A DNA stretch of 31,781 bases from Limnoraphis robusta CS-951 (GCF_000972705.2 NZ_LATL02000095.1:1-31781); one strand, 5' to 3'; counted from the first letter of the stretch, positions 23,394 through 31,781 are shown. Notes: generated by a model not told the origin, from the sequence alone. A program made the numbers and translations.

Positions 23394-23508
23394 CAGCGTA
23401 AAATACAACTTAGATTCGATTTTCGTCAGTCTCTCCGAGCTTAATTTACTCAATTGCACCCCGAAATTTAGGCGGATCATTATAAGTCCGCGAAGAGGTA
23501 AAAATCTG

Positions 23509-25497
23509 ATGACAATTCCTCCTTATCTTTATCCCCTCGCCGCTCCGCTTTTAATTCCGGTTGCGCGTCAATTAGGTAGACAGTTAATGTCAGTAATGAA
23601 TGGTGGTCAGCGATCGCCATCTCCTGGCGCAAATCTTTCTTCTGTTCCTGAACAGGTGAAAGAAGATCCTCGCTATGTTGAGGCTTTGGTTAAATATTCC
23701 CAGCGCAAAGACAGCCGAATTCAAGAGTTTCATTCGTTAGAAACGATTCAAGAAGAACGTCGCCTACAAATTCGTCAGCAAGAAATTACAGATCGCCGGG
23801 AAATTAGTCGTTTACAACGGGAATTGATCCGGGAATTACAAACCAATGAAATTCAACTCAAACTCCATGAACTTGATGCAATTTGGAATCGAGAAAAGTG
23901 GTTTTCTAATCTGAGTCGTCAGGAAACAGAAAGAATTTTATTAGAAGGACAAGAACACCATCGATTATTGATGTTTATCGCACCGCCTGATATGAGCGAA
24001 GATTGTCCGTTAGCGATGCAAAGACATCTGAAAAAAGATATTGGTAATGGTTTAAGACGGTTTCTCAACCAACATTATCCCCAAACCAGTGATCGGCGTC
24101 CGGTAGAGTTTTATGCAGATTATTTTACTCGACCCTTGGGTGATATTGAAGTCCGAAAATTACAGATGGTGTTATCGCCTGTACCGACTTTTATATTATA
24201 CAGTGATATTAATGATTATGAAGTGCATTTTCATGTCGGATTTTGGGGACTGCAAAATCAAAATGTTTCTCTGATTCCGATTCAACCTTGGAATTGGGAA
24301 AAAGCACAGCAAGAACTAGAGGCTAAAGGAGTCAGTCCAGATTTAGCCAGCCGTCAAGTCCGGCAATTAATTGTAACAATTTATCAGATATTAGCGGCTT
24401 TTTTAGTCGATTGGTATTATCTGAGTATTGACCCCAATTATCAACCCCATTTGTTTAAATTAACTTCGGAATTTCCGAGAATCTGGATTAAACCTTATGT
24501 GGCAGTTCTCAAAGATTTACAACAGCAAAGACGACAAGTTTATCGTCAAGAGTTAGAAATGATCATCAATAAAAACAATGAAAGACAACAGATAAAAACT
24601 CAACAAAATCCTCAAAATTGGAATAGTTTTTTGACGTTAACTGCACATTCAGATGTTATTAATGTGATTGCGGTGAGTTCAGATGGTCAGTTGATTGCCA
24701 GTGGCGGTTGGGATCATAAAATTAAGATTTGGTCAGTACAAACCGGACAACAGATCCGAACGTTAAAAGGTCATTCTAACTCAATTACAGCATTAACTAT
24801 TACACCTGATGGTGAATTCCTGGTGAGTGGGAGTGTGGATAGCAAGATTAAAATTTGGTCACTACAAACGGGAGAATTGTTGCAGACTCTTGAGGGTCAT
24901 TCCTATTCAGTGAGTACGGTAGCAGTCAGTTCAAATTCTCAGTTTATCGTGAGTGGAAGTTGGGATAATACGATTAAAATTTGGTCGCTAGAAACGGGAA
25001 AATTGCAGCATACCCTAACTGGACACGCCAATTCTGTTAATGCTATTACGATTGATACTGATGCGGAACTGATTTATACTGGTAGCGTAGATAATACCAT
25101 CAAAGTTTGGTCGCTAGAAACCGGAAAACTACAGCAGACTTTTGAGCCGTTTCAAACCTATAAAACGGTCGTTATTAGTTCAGATACTCAATTTGGGGTG
25201 AGTGGAAGTTGGGATAATACCATTGAGGTTTGGTCACTCAAAAATGAACAATTGATTCATACTCTACCAGGACATGATCAAGATATTTTAGATGTAGCTG
25301 TGAGTCCAAATTCTAAGTTAATTGCCAGTAGTAGTTCTGATCAAACCATTAAGATTTGGTCGCTGGAAACGGGATATTTACTTCGCACGTTAACAGGTCA
25401 TTTTAATAGCGTTAGTACAGTGAATTTTAGCCCGGATGGATTGTTTTTAGTGAGTGGGAGTAGCAATGGGATGATTATGATTTGGCGATGTCACTAA
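23509..25497 (+). CDS. WD40-repeat protein with uncharacterised N-terminal region
   Basis: A 662-residue protein. Residues 374-662 are seven WD40 repeats, mostly ending IKIWS or similar, enough for one closed propeller. The fifth blade is shorter and lacks its GH. Residues 1-370 are unusual: a hydrophobic start (YLYPLAAPLLIPVARQLG), a charged helical stretch at about 50-140 likely forming a coiled coil, then a mixed region with HHRLLMFIAPP and FILYSDINDYEVHFHVGFWG. I recognise no kinase, caspase or NTPase motifs. The frame is open from 23347 but overlaps the previous gene; ATG 23509 with GAGG 11 nt upstream is the likely start. Cyanobacterial WD40 proteins often act as scaffolds in signalling or defence; this is context only. 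The 3' end overlaps the convergent gene by 23 bp. Confidence 0.8.
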   Translation: MTIPPYLYPLAAPLLIPVARQLGRQLMSVMNGGQRSPSPGANLSSVPEQVKEDPRYVEALVKYSQRKDSRIQEFHSLETIQEERRLQIRQQEITDRREISRLQRELIRELQTNEIQLKLHELDAIWNREKWFSNLSRQETERILLEGQEHHRLLMFIAPPDMSEDCPLAMQRHLKKDIGNGLRRFLNQHYPQTSDRRPVEFYADYFTRPLGDIEVRKLQMVLSPVPTFILYSDINDYEVHFHVGFWGLQNQNVSLIPIQPWNWEKAQQELEAKGVSPDLASRQVRQLIVTIYQILAAFLVDWYYLSIDPNYQPHLFKLTSEFPRIWIKPYVAVLKDLQQQRRQVYRQELEMIINKNNERQQIKTQQNPQNWNSFLTLTAHSDVINVIAVSSDGQLIASGGWDHKIKIWSVQTGQQIRTLKGHSNSITALTITPDGEFLVSGSVDSKIKIWSLQTGELLQTLEGHSYSVSTVAVSSNSQFIVSGSWDNTIKIWSLETGKLQHTLTGHANSVNAITIDTDAELIYTGSVDNTIKVWSLETGKLQQTFEPFQTYKTVVISSDTQFGVSGSWDNTIEVWSLKNEQLIHTLPGHDQDILDVAVSPNSKLIASSSSDQTIKIWSLETGYLLRTLTGHFNSVSTVNFSPDGLFLVSGSSNGMIMIWRCH

Positions 25498-25918
25498 ATA
25501 AATTGATTGGAAAATGACCATAGGTACCGTTAACTCCGGTTTCGTCGCTGGATTGACAAGAAACCAGTACACCCCGATACTGTTGAGTGTAGGGACTCGC
25601 ATAGTAAGATTGACTACGACCATTAAATTTGAGATAAACTGAACCTTCTATTGCTTCTATTGCGTTGCGATTTAGGGTAATATTATGATAATCTAATCCT
25701 TGCAAATACTGTTCGAGTGCGTTCCAAGCTGCATCCAAAGAATCGGCACATATTCCGAGCATTTGATATTCTGAATTTTGGACTAAAACGTGCAGTGCTT
25801 CACAAATGTTCGCGCGATTTTCTATCGGATTAACAGATTGAATGTCTGCACAGGTAAAGGCTTCTAGGATTTTTTGAGCCGTTTCTATTGAAAGGTTCGC
25901 AGGTTGTGAAGAAGACAT
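25475..25918 (-). CDS. DUF1824-like cyanobacterial protein
   Basis: A 147-residue protein starting MSSSQPANLSIETAQKILEAF. The frame is open to 26014, but residues before this Met are not conserved-looking. The C-terminal part (VYLKFNGRSQSYYASPY, YRGVLVSCQSSDE) resembles the cyanobacterial DUF1824 family as I remember it; a database match is needed to be sure. Known members are small soluble proteins of unknown function. It is convergent with the WD40 gene. Confidence 0.7.
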   Translation of the reverse strand: MSSSQPANLSIETAQKILEAFTCADIQSVNPIENRANICEALHVLVQNSEYQMLGICADSLDAAWNALEQYLQGLDYHNITLNRNAIEAIEGSVYLKFNGRSQSYYASPYTQQYRGVLVSCQSSDETGVNGTYGHFPINLFSDIAKS

Positions 25919-26120
25919 ATAAATAGTTAGGAGTTTAGGAGTACAGTAAGTGAAAAAACGGTTGCCTCTTGCCAAACTGACCTGATTGTAGAGGATTGAG
26001 GTGAGTCTGTTCAAGAGCTAAGTTGTAATTAAAGCTTGATGTTGAAGCGGAGGAGATCTTTAACCATACCCATCAATAAATCTATAGGGCGGTTGCTGGC
26101 CGCCCTAAGTCCTGTGGGGT

Positions 26121-26474
26121 TCAAGCAAGAGTCAATTCTCCTGAACGCTCGACAGGGTTAGAAAAGAAGGAGACTGAGCTTGTCTCATTCCACGTTCGAG
26201 GTGATTCCGAGTCAGGGCTTTGTTCGAGTTCGCCTTTGAACACCAACATTGAGTCTGTTGAACGTACTGTCATTTCACCTTGAGACAGGGCGACTCGCCA
26301 TTGACGACCGGTTTTCCAAGCATGGAATTTAACGGCATTCCAACGGGGATTCACCGGATATCCGGCAAATCCAGAACGCAATGCGGGAATGCAAGCATCA
26401 TCGAAGCCTGTCAGTACCAACACGCTTTCGGTTAGTTGAACTGTCTTGAATTTGTTTGGCTGTTGCTTCAACAC
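26121..26474 (-). CDS. Conserved cyanobacterial hypothetical protein, 117 residues
   Basis: A basic N-terminus is followed by beta-rich sequence (VQLTESVLVLTGFDDAC, WNAVKFHAWKTGRQWRVAL) and a Ser/Glu-rich C-terminus. It has no recognised domain. The frame is open from GTG 26483, but that codon lies in a perfect AGGAGG (complement of 26483-26488). GTG 26474, 8 nt after it, is the natural start (MLKQQPNK). A strong ribosome binding site suggests high translation. Confidence 0.65.
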   Translation of the reverse strand: MLKQQPNKFKTVQLTESVLVLTGFDDACIPALRSGFAGYPVNPRWNAVKFHAWKTGRQWRVALSQGEMTVRSTDSMLVFKGELEQSPDSESPRTWNETSSVSFFSNPVERSGELTLA

Positions 26475-26542
26475 AGACGTCACCTCCTTTAAGTTTTGTA
26501 TCGAGTTGATTTAATATAAGTGTAGCCTTGTGATGTAGAAGT

Positions 26543-26648
26543 TATAGCGCTACTTGAATCGGGAACAGGGAACAGGGAACAGGCAACAGCAGACTATGAA
26601 AGGATTCTAGGATGTAGAAATGTCCTAACCGAATTTTGTACTGCTATA
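26543..26648 (-). repeat. 106-bp MITE-like repeat, copy A
   Basis: The 106 bp are the exact reverse complement of 31167-31272. The ends TATAGCGCTAC and GTACTGCTATA are imperfect terminal inverted repeats (8 of 11). The interior contains three GGGAACA-type 7-mers. It has no coding capacity. TA at both tips is compatible with a non-autonomous IS630/mariner-type element; that family link is inference. Confidence 0.85.
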
Positions 26649-26737
26649 CCAGCGAGATTATACTGAAAAAGCAGAGACTTTCTATACTGTCTCTACCGAA
26701 AAAATGTCAGTGTTATCCGGAATTTTCGTGCAAATTG

Positions 26738-27328
26738 CTACGCACTAGCGTGGGTGATTTCTTTCCAGCGTTGATGCCACAGTTCCATAACGGTCTTACT
26801 TTCCGGTAAGTCCTCAAACTGCTGGGTTTGCACTTTGATTTCCGGTGCTAGCCCTTCTAAGGATTCAACACTACCACAGTAGCGTAGAACTTGCCGCCAT
26901 CCTTCTTGCCATTGTAGACAGGCTTGCTGACGTTCTCGCAAGGGTTTGAGCCGTTCTTCATCTATTTTGAGTTGCTTGGCTTTTTCACCCCATGCTGATC
27001 GCCATTGTTCAACGGCGGTACAATTGTACTGGGAGCCATAGCGTTGGACTTCGCGACTGAAGATTTCTCCGAGTTGGTTGAGGCGATCGCGATCGCGACA
27101 TTGAGAAATCGCCTCTAACCCTTGTTCTATCCAAAGCGGTAGGCAGCGATAGCTTACGAAGATTGCTCCTGACCCTATTATTTTAACCCAGATTTGGTGT
27201 TGCCACATCTCTAAATGTTCAATTTGTCGAGGGGCTATACCGAGCAAAGCTGAGACTTCTAACCAAACTCGCGCCAATGGCCATTTAGCCGGAACAATGA
27301 TTCCCGCCGTGACTAAGTTCTTAGACAT
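26738..27328 (-). CDS. Conserved cyanobacterial hypothetical protein, 196 residues
   Basis: A basic, Trp/Gln/Arg-rich soluble protein. The N-terminal 60 residues show an alpha/beta pattern (WLEVSALLGIAPRQIEHLEM, then IWVKIIGSGAIFVSYRCLP). The rest is long charged helices, possibly a coiled coil at 105-160. No known motif is seen. AGGTG lies 9 nt before the ATG. Two overlapping HIP1-like sites lie inside the gene. It reads away from the VOC gene. Confidence 0.65.
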   Translation of the reverse strand: MSKNLVTAGIIVPAKWPLARVWLEVSALLGIAPRQIEHLEMWQHQIWVKIIGSGAIFVSYRCLPLWIEQGLEAISQCRDRDRLNQLGEIFSREVQRYGSQYNCTAVEQWRSAWGEKAKQLKIDEERLKPLRERQQACLQWQEGWRQVLRYCGSVESLEGLAPEIKVQTQQFEDLPESKTVMELWHQRWKEITHASA

Positions 27329-27551
27329 AATAGATTACACCTAGATCCTGGAACTTTTATATTGTCCCGAAGCTTCTATATATAGTGTTTTCGGGGATAG
27401 TCTGTTTATCTTAACTCTATATGTAGTATTTCGTCTAGTTCATTCTGAACTGATACTGAAGATATTCCAACTGTAGAGTTTGAGTTAAACAAGTCCTGTA
27501 TTATAGCAGATCAAACTCATTTTTGCAAAATCTGTTAATCTAGTCTTGACA

Positions 27552-27641
27552 GTGACCAGTTTTTACAGTGACCAGTGAACAGTAATCAGTGACCAGTTTT
27601 TACAGTGACCAGTGAACAGTAATCAGTGACCAGTTTTTACA
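27552..27641 (+). repeat. 37-bp tandem repeats (2.4 copies)
   Basis: The unit is GTGACCAGTTTTTACA followed by GTGACCAGTGAACAGTAATCA. Copies start at 27552 and 27589, with a partial copy at 27626-27641; copies are identical. Confidence 0.9.
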
Positions 27642-27660
27642 GTTATCAGTTCTTTTCCTT

Positions 27661-27688
27661 GTCACCTGTCACCTGTCACCTGTCACCT
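27661..27688 (+). repeat. Heptamer repeat GTCACCT x4
   Basis: Four identical 7-bp units, of the short tandemly repeated heptamer type typical of cyanobacterial intergenic DNA. The last unit is followed by GTTCACT. Confidence 0.9.
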
Positions 27689-27721
27689 GTTCACTATCTC
27701 CTGACACCCTAATTTGTATCT

Positions 27722-28108
27722 ATGAAACCGAGTCGAATTCATCACGTGGCGATTATTTGCTCTGATTATGAGAAATCCAAAGATTTTTATGTGAATATTT
27801 TAGGATTTCCGATTATTGAAGAAACATTTAGAGCGGCGAGAAATTCCTATAAACTGGATTTAAGAGTTGGCGATCGCGATCAAATCGAGTTATTTTCCTT
27901 TGAAAATCCACCTGAACGTCCTAACCGTCCAGAAGCTTGCGGTTTGAGACATTTAGCCTTTGAAGTAGAAAATCTAGATGAATCTATTGCTCTACTGCAA
28001 TCAAAAGGCGTTGAACTCGAACCCATTAGAACCGATGAAATCACCGGAAAACGATTTACATTTTTCAAAGATCCCGATAATTTACCCTTAGAAATCTATG
28101 AACATTAA
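27722..28108 (+). CDS. VOC-fold metalloprotein, glyoxalase-I-like (YaeR type)
   Basis: A 128-residue protein with the paired beta-alpha-beta-beta-beta modules of the vicinal oxygen chelate fold. Four expected metal ligands are visible: His in IHHVAII, Glu in IELFSF, His in LRHLAFEV and Glu in PLEIYEH. The segment FENPPERPNRPEACGLRH is typical of the YaeR/GloA2-like subgroup rather than classical methylglyoxal lyase. Substrate is unknown. There is no strong Shine-Dalgarno. It is convergent with rpe. Confidence 0.85.
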   Translation: MKPSRIHHVAIICSDYEKSKDFYVNILGFPIIEETFRAARNSYKLDLRVGDRDQIELFSFENPPERPNRPEACGLRHLAFEVENLDESIALLQSKGVELEPIRTDEITGKRFTFFKDPDNLPLEIYEH

Positions 28109-28122
28109 TTGTGAGAAACAGG

Positions 28123-28147
28123 AGGAGTCAGAATGAACCTGACTCCT
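28123..28147. terminator. Hairpin between convergent VOC and rpe genes
   Basis: AGGAGTCAG (28123-28131) pairs perfectly with CTGACTCCT (28139-28147) around a 7-nt loop, 15 nt after the VOC stop. There is no good T-tract on either side, so termination is likely but not certain. Confidence 0.5.
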
Positions 28148-28188
28148 AAATTGTGCATCTTAAGCTTGAGATTTTAAACGCCGTTTTT

Positions 28189-28890
28189 TTATACAGTCGC
28201 TAACTCTGGAGCCGGACGCTTGCTGTTGCGAATTCCTGTAATCGCTTCAGCATAATCAGACGCTTTAAACACAGCAGAACCTGCTACAATCGCATTAGCA
28301 CCCGCTTCTAAAACCTGCCAAGTGTTATTAACTTTCAAACCGCCATCTACTTCAATCCAAGGGTCTAAGCCGCGTTCATCGCACATTTGACGCAACTTTT
28401 GGATTTTGGACACCATACTGGGAATGAAGCTTTGACCACCAAAACCGGGGTTAACGCTCATAATCAGCACGAGATCACAAAGATCCAAGGTGTACTCAAT
28501 CAACTCTAAAGGAGTCGAAGGATTAAGAACAACACCCGCTTGCTTACCGAGTTCTTTAATTTGACCTAAAGTGCGGTGGAGGTGGGGAGAGGCGTTGTGT
28601 TCAGCGTGAACCGAGATAATGTCAGCACCCGCTTTAGCAAAATCCTCAACGTACTTTTCCGGTTCGACAATCATCAAGTGAACATCGAGGGGTTTGCGAG
28701 TCACAGGTCGGATTGCTTCTACGATTAACGGACCAATGGTAATATTAGGAACAAAACGACCGTCCATCACATCCACGTGAATCCAATCGGCGCCAGCTTC
28801 ATCAACTGCTCGAACTTCGTCTCCTAAGCGGCTAAAATCAGCAGATAATATGGATGGAGAGATAACAGTGTGTTTTGGGGACTGGCTCAT
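28189..28890 (-). CDS. rpe: Ribulose-phosphate 3-epimerase
   Basis: The 233-residue enzyme interconverts ribulose 5-phosphate and xylulose 5-phosphate in the Calvin cycle and oxidative pentose phosphate pathway. The barrel motifs are all present: [28 protein letters not shown] (catalytic Asp and metal ligands), [24 protein letters not shown] and VAGSAVF. Length is normal. It is divergent from the small membrane protein gene at 29075. Confidence 0.96.
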   Translation of the reverse strand: MSQSPKHTVISPSILSADFSRLGDEVRAVDEAGADWIHVDVMDGRFVPNITIGPLIVEAIRPVTRKPLDVHLMIVEPEKYVEDFAKAGADIISVHAEHNASPHLHRTLGQIKELGKQAGVVLNPSTPLELIEYTLDLCDLVLIMSVNPGFGGQSFIPSMVSKIQKLRQMCDERGLDPWIEVDGGLKVNNTWQVLEAGANAIVAGSAVFKASDYAEAITGIRNSKRPAPELATV

Positions 28891-29074
28891 GGTGTAATAT
28901 GTTCTCCTACATCTGGGGTTGTATTCAGTGTATCAGAATTTGTTCAGCCGTCCGTACCGCAGCTTAGGAGTTTTGGAAATGCCATCAGGGATCAACTTGT
29001 TTTGTCGGAAACACCTATCTCAACCCCAAATATACTTGTATTGATGGAAAGCCTAAGGAGCGACAAGAGGTTCT

Positions 29075-29449
29075 ATGAATAAAATCGATCCCCTAGAATA
29101 TCCGGATGACCAACACGTTCGACTGTTTGTATATTTGGTTCCTGTGATTGGTGTATTCCCTGCGCTTTGGAGTTTATATCGCCGTCAGGGAACACCGCAA
29201 CATCTCCGCACCAGTCGGTTAGCTGTGACCTTGGCTCTGGGCTGGCTACTCGGACATTTGGCATTGGAGGCTGGCTCTAGTGCGGTGGAAATTTGGAGCC
29301 TGCCTCTATTGCTCGGTAGTAGCGTGTTGACCACAAGTTATTTTATAGTCTGTTTTGGGTTAATGATTCGCCTTTGGCAACGTCAGCCCCTATGGTTGCC
29401 AGGAATGAGTCAACTGGCGGAACGGTTGCTTGGCAAACATCTTTCTTAA
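29075..29449 (+). CDS. Small integral membrane protein upstream of the LCP gene
   Basis: A 124-residue protein with three hydrophobic segments at about 17-35 (LFVYLVPVIGVFPALWSLY), 47-65 and 74-98. The N-terminus is short and acidic and the C-terminus basic. AGAGG lies 4 nt before the ATG. It resembles small DUF4870-like membrane proteins of cyanobacteria, though this is tentative. It lies 87 nt upstream of the LytR-CpsA-Psr gene on the same strand, so a link to envelope assembly is possible. Confidence 0.75.
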   Translation: MNKIDPLEYPDDQHVRLFVYLVPVIGVFPALWSLYRRQGTPQHLRTSRLAVTLALGWLLGHLALEAGSSAVEIWSLPLLLGSSVLTTSYFIVCFGLMIRLWQRQPLWLPGMSQLAERLLGKHLS

Positions 29450-29536
29450 GTCTGGAGACAGTTTTTCCCGGTTTTCAGATCTGATCAAAACTACTCTTTT
29501 TTTTGTAAAAACCTTATCTTGCGTGTGAGGAAGCCT

Positions 29537-31018
29537 GTGTCTGCTCGTAGAAATCATAACCATTTATTGCGCCAACATCGAACTGCTCAACCTGTTCTCA
29601 AGAAATTCACCCAATCAGGCCCCGGAAGATGGCTAGGATTGGCTTTAGGCTTAACGGGAGTTGCCACAATCTCTGCAACCGCAGGCGCATTACTCGCCGT
29701 TTCCCTGTCAACCACGCCGTTGATGCAGCAAAAGCTGACACCGGAAGAGGCGGCTGTGTTTTCTAAGGGTCAAATGGCTCGGGGAAATTTGCGTTTTCCT
29801 GAGTTAACTCGTCCCGTTAATATTCTGGTTTTAGGGATTAAGGTTCTCACGTCTGACTTGGAAGATGAATCACAGGAAGATTTGGGATATCACGCCGTTG
29901 TAGATTCGTTTAAAGGGTTATCGGATACGATGCTGTTGCTGAGGTTTGACCCGGCGGAAAAGAAGCTGAAAGTTTTGTCTGTTCCCCGTGATACTCGTAC
30001 CTATGTTGAGGGAATGGGGATGACTAAAATTAATGATGCGAACTATTCTGGCGGCCCTGCTTTGAGTGCAAAAGCAACGAGTGAACTGTTAGGTGGTGTG
30101 GGTATTGATCGCTATGTTCGGGTGAATGTTCTCGGTGTTGAAAAACTGATTGATGCTTTGGGAGGTGTAAATGTTTATGTTCCCAAGGAGATGAAATATA
30201 GCGATGATAGCCAACATTTATATATCAATTTGGAACAGGGTCAACATCACCTTAATGGCGCTCAAGTGTTGCAATTTTTGAGATTTCGTCACGATAGTTT
30301 AGGTGATATTGGGCGGGTTCAGCGACAGCAAATGTTGATGCGAGCTTTCATGGAACAGGCGTTAAATGTGGGGACGATTTCCCGACTTCCGAAGCTTGTT
30401 TCGATTATTCAGTCTCATATTGACACGAATTTAAGCTTAGAGGAATTAGTGGCGTTGGTGAATTTTGCTAGTAATGTCAAGCCCGAAGATATTGAGATGT
30501 TGATGGTTCCGGGGAAATTTAGCGATCCAGAAGATTATAAAGCCAGTTATTGGCTACCAGACTACAGCCGCTTAGATGCAATTTTGGCTAAACATTTTGA
30601 TTTTGGCTATGATTCTTGGCGCTTTGAAAATGTTGATAGCCGAGATTTGAGAATTGCGATTCAAGATAGCACAGATGATTGGGCTGCGGTTGATGGTTTT
30701 GTGGTGGAACTTAACGAAGACGGATTCTGGAATGTTAAGGTTGCTAAACCCTGGACTCAGCCTTTAGATGTGACTCGAATTGTTGCTCAAGATGGCGATA
30801 CTCAGAGTGCAGAAGCGATTCAACGGGCTTTAGGATTTGGACAAGTGGTGGTTGAAAGTACGGGATTTTTAGAGTCTGATGTGACGATTCAGTTGGGGCG
30901 AGATTGGCTGGAAAAATACGAGAAAAAACAGCAATTAAACCCAAGGGAAACGGAAACGGAAACGGAAACGGAAGCCAACGATGATTTAAAGGAGTTGAGG
31001 ATTAGAAACTCTAACTAA
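29537..31018 (+). CDS. LytR-CpsA-Psr (LCP) family protein
   Basis: A 493-residue membrane-anchored phosphotransferase-type protein, likely attaching lipid-linked glycopolymers to peptidoglycan or making envelope polysaccharide. A cytoplasmic basic N-terminus is followed by one membrane helix at about 32-57. The LCP domain spans about 95-275 (SDTMLLLRFDP, SVPRDTRTYV, INDANYSGGP, GQHHLNGAQVLQFLRFRHD, DIGRVQRQQ), with the conserved Arg and Asp residues. A LytR_C-type domain lies at about 375-465. The tail has a TETETETE run from a GGAAAC hexamer repeat (about 30946-30972). TTG 29519 and GTG 29525 are in frame, but GTG 29537 has GAGG 6 nt upstream and is preferred. Confidence 0.9.
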   Translation: MSARRNHNHLLRQHRTAQPVLKKFTQSGPGRWLGLALGLTGVATISATAGALLAVSLSTTPLMQQKLTPEEAAVFSKGQMARGNLRFPELTRPVNILVLGIKVLTSDLEDESQEDLGYHAVVDSFKGLSDTMLLLRFDPAEKKLKVLSVPRDTRTYVEGMGMTKINDANYSGGPALSAKATSELLGGVGIDRYVRVNVLGVEKLIDALGGVNVYVPKEMKYSDDSQHLYINLEQGQHHLNGAQVLQFLRFRHDSLGDIGRVQRQQMLMRAFMEQALNVGTISRLPKLVSIIQSHIDTNLSLEELVALVNFASNVKPEDIEMLMVPGKFSDPEDYKASYWLPDYSRLDAILAKHFDFGYDSWRFENVDSRDLRIAIQDSTDDWAAVDGFVVELNEDGFWNVKVAKPWTQPLDVTRIVAQDGDTQSAEAIQRALGFGQVVVESTGFLESDVTIQLGRDWLEKYEKKQQLNPRETETETETEANDDLKELRIRNSN

Positions 31019-31344
31019 ATTGCTTGATTGGGGTGCATCAGACTCACCAAAAAAAAGAAGAAGCATTTTTGAGTTATTTGGGATGGATATCGAACTTATC
31101 CTGACTCAATTCTAGCCCTAAAAAAGATAAAGTTTTTGCCTTTCTTTTTGTTTTTAAGTCCGTTAATATAGCAGTACAAAATTCGGTTAGGACATTTCTA
31201 CATCCTAGAATCCTTTCATAGTCTGCTGTTGCCTGTTCCCTGTTCCCTGTTCCCGATTCAAGTAGCGCTATATATCAATTCATCTTGATGGAGTCAGAAA
31301 ACTTCTAAACATCGTATTCCGTCTCTAGTCTCCTCTCTGCTCTA
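31019..31344. other. 326-bp intergenic region holding a 106-bp repeat
   Basis: It contains repeat copy B (31167-31272); the remainder is AT-rich with no recognisable gene. CTCC/TCTC-rich sequence lies just before the antiporter start. Confidence 0.7.
31167..31272 (+). repeat. 106-bp MITE-like repeat, copy B
   Basis: It is identical over 106 bp to the reverse complement of 26543-26648 and the same length as the diverged copy at 22372-22477. It begins TATAGCAGTAC and ends GTAGCGCTATA. Identity of the two copies points to recent movement or gene conversion. Confidence 0.85.
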
Positions 31345-31781
31345 ATGTGCATGGATTTACTTATTACCCTAATTTTATCTTTTATCTTGTTAGTTTTTAG
31401 TACCCTCAAAGGGTACTTTATTTTTTATTCCTTATTGGCTTCTACACTGCTTTGGATCGCGGTTCTGCTGAGGCGAGGCTTTTTACTTAAAGACTTAATG
31501 CAAATGGCTTTTTCAGGTGCAAAGAAGTCTTTTTCTGTTGTCATCATTTTACTTTTAATTGGCGCCGTGACTTCGACTTGGATGACAGCCGGAACTGTAC
31601 CGAGTTTAGTGTATTATGGCATTCAAATAATTAACCCTAACTATTTTATCCTATTAGCGTTCCTGTTAACAAGTTTAGTTTCTCTCTTAATTGGGACTTC
31701 CTTTGGAACCGTGGGAACGATTGGTATTGCTTTAATGATTATGGCGAGTAACAGTGCGGTAAATTCAAATTTAGTGGCGGG
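31345..31781 (+). CDS. NhaC-type Na+/H+ antiporter, N-terminal part (cut by window edge)
   Basis: The frame is open from ATG 31345 (or ATG 31351) to the end of the window, about 145 residues. It has at least four hydrophobic segments. The stretch WMTAGTVPSLVYYGIQIINP followed by SLVSLLIGTSFGTVGTIGIA is characteristic of the NhaC family and its relatives (for example the malate-lactate antiporter MleN). The C-terminal two-thirds lies outside the window. Sodium export in exchange for protons is the family role; substrate is not decided by this part. Confidence 0.85.
   Translation, partial: MCMDLLITLILSFILLVFSTLKGYFIFYSLLASTLLWIAVLLRRGFLLKDLMQMAFSGAKKSFSVVIILLLIGAVTSTWMTAGTVPSLVYYGIQIINPNYFILLAFLLTSLVSLLIGTSFGTVGTIGIALMIMASNSAVNSNLVA

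Larger units (their letters stand above)
27329..27721. other. 393-bp divergent intergenic region with tandem repeats
   Basis: It contains an inverted repeat near 27364-27397 (CCCGAA ... TTCGGG), a TATAGCAGAT motif near 27503 like the end of the 106-bp repeats, 37-bp tandem repeats and a heptamer run. Promoters for the two flanking genes must lie here, but none is clear. Confidence 0.6.

Noticed and set aside
23347..23508. N-terminal extension of the WD40 protein
   Set aside because: It overlaps the end of the upstream hydrolase gene, and a Met with a ribosome binding site lies at 23509.

Overview
The window is cyanobacterial chromosome. It has many GCGATCGC (HIP1) octamers, a three-repeat PHO box, short-tandem-repeat and small palindromic repeat families, and many proteins of cyanobacterial type (NrtR-like regulator, DUF1824-type protein, LCP protein, WD40 protein). 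Gene content and repeat style suggest a filamentous Oscillatoriales-type organism (Planktothrix/Oscillatoria-like); that is inference.

Region 1 (1 to about 9177) is most of an integrated mobile element whose left end lies outside the window. It carries a tyrosine integrase (cut by the window edge), a zinc-ribbon/TOPRIM/VirE-type primase-helicase, and a compact leftward run of small orphan genes, several with 1-4 nt overlaps. A predicted promoter (7580-7609) drives that run and is overlapped by a candidate operator for a divergent CopG-like protein (7702-8010). To the right are a terminator, 21 iteron-like GGTGTNTACA units (8187-8427), a small winged-helix protein, another terminator and two further families of reiterated motifs. 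At about 9178 the sequence switches into the last 30 codons of a universal stress protein gene. This is the best evidence that the element sits inside a usp gene whose 5' part should lie left of the window. I see no capsid, packaging, relaxase or conjugation gene, so a plasmid-like integrative element or phage satellite is possible but unproven.

Region 2 (9178 to about 18.9 kb) is host chromosome. It holds a Crp/Fnr-type regulator behind a PHO box, then a 2141-residue secreted protein joining an endonuclease/phosphatase-fold nuclease, a 5'-nucleotidase, a choice-of-anchor-I-like propeller, a putative-Ig domain and RTX repeats (type I secretion). This looks like phosphorus scavenging from extracellular nucleic acids and nucleotides. 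Next come nadD and an NrtR-like Nudix-winged-helix regulator with a degenerate Nudix box, a likely NAD-metabolism pair, then a small membrane protein gene on the other strand.

Region 3 (19.7-31.8 kb) is housekeeping and conserved-hypothetical sequence: a ferrochelatase-superfamily protein with a His-rich tail; a small alpha/beta-hydrolase-like gene abutting a TrpF-like gene; an alpha/beta hydrolase; a seven-repeat WD40 protein with an uncharacterised N-terminal region; three cyanobacterial hypothetical genes (one DUF1824-like); a VOC-fold protein; rpe; a small membrane protein upstream of a LytR-CpsA-Psr protein; and the start of an NhaC-type antiporter. Three copies of a 106-bp MITE-like repeat (two identical and mutually inverted, one diverged) lie between these genes.

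The most notable signals are the element's layered repeat region and insertion into usp, the CopG operator/promoter arrangement, the PHO box before the Crp-type gene, and the 106-bp repeat family.
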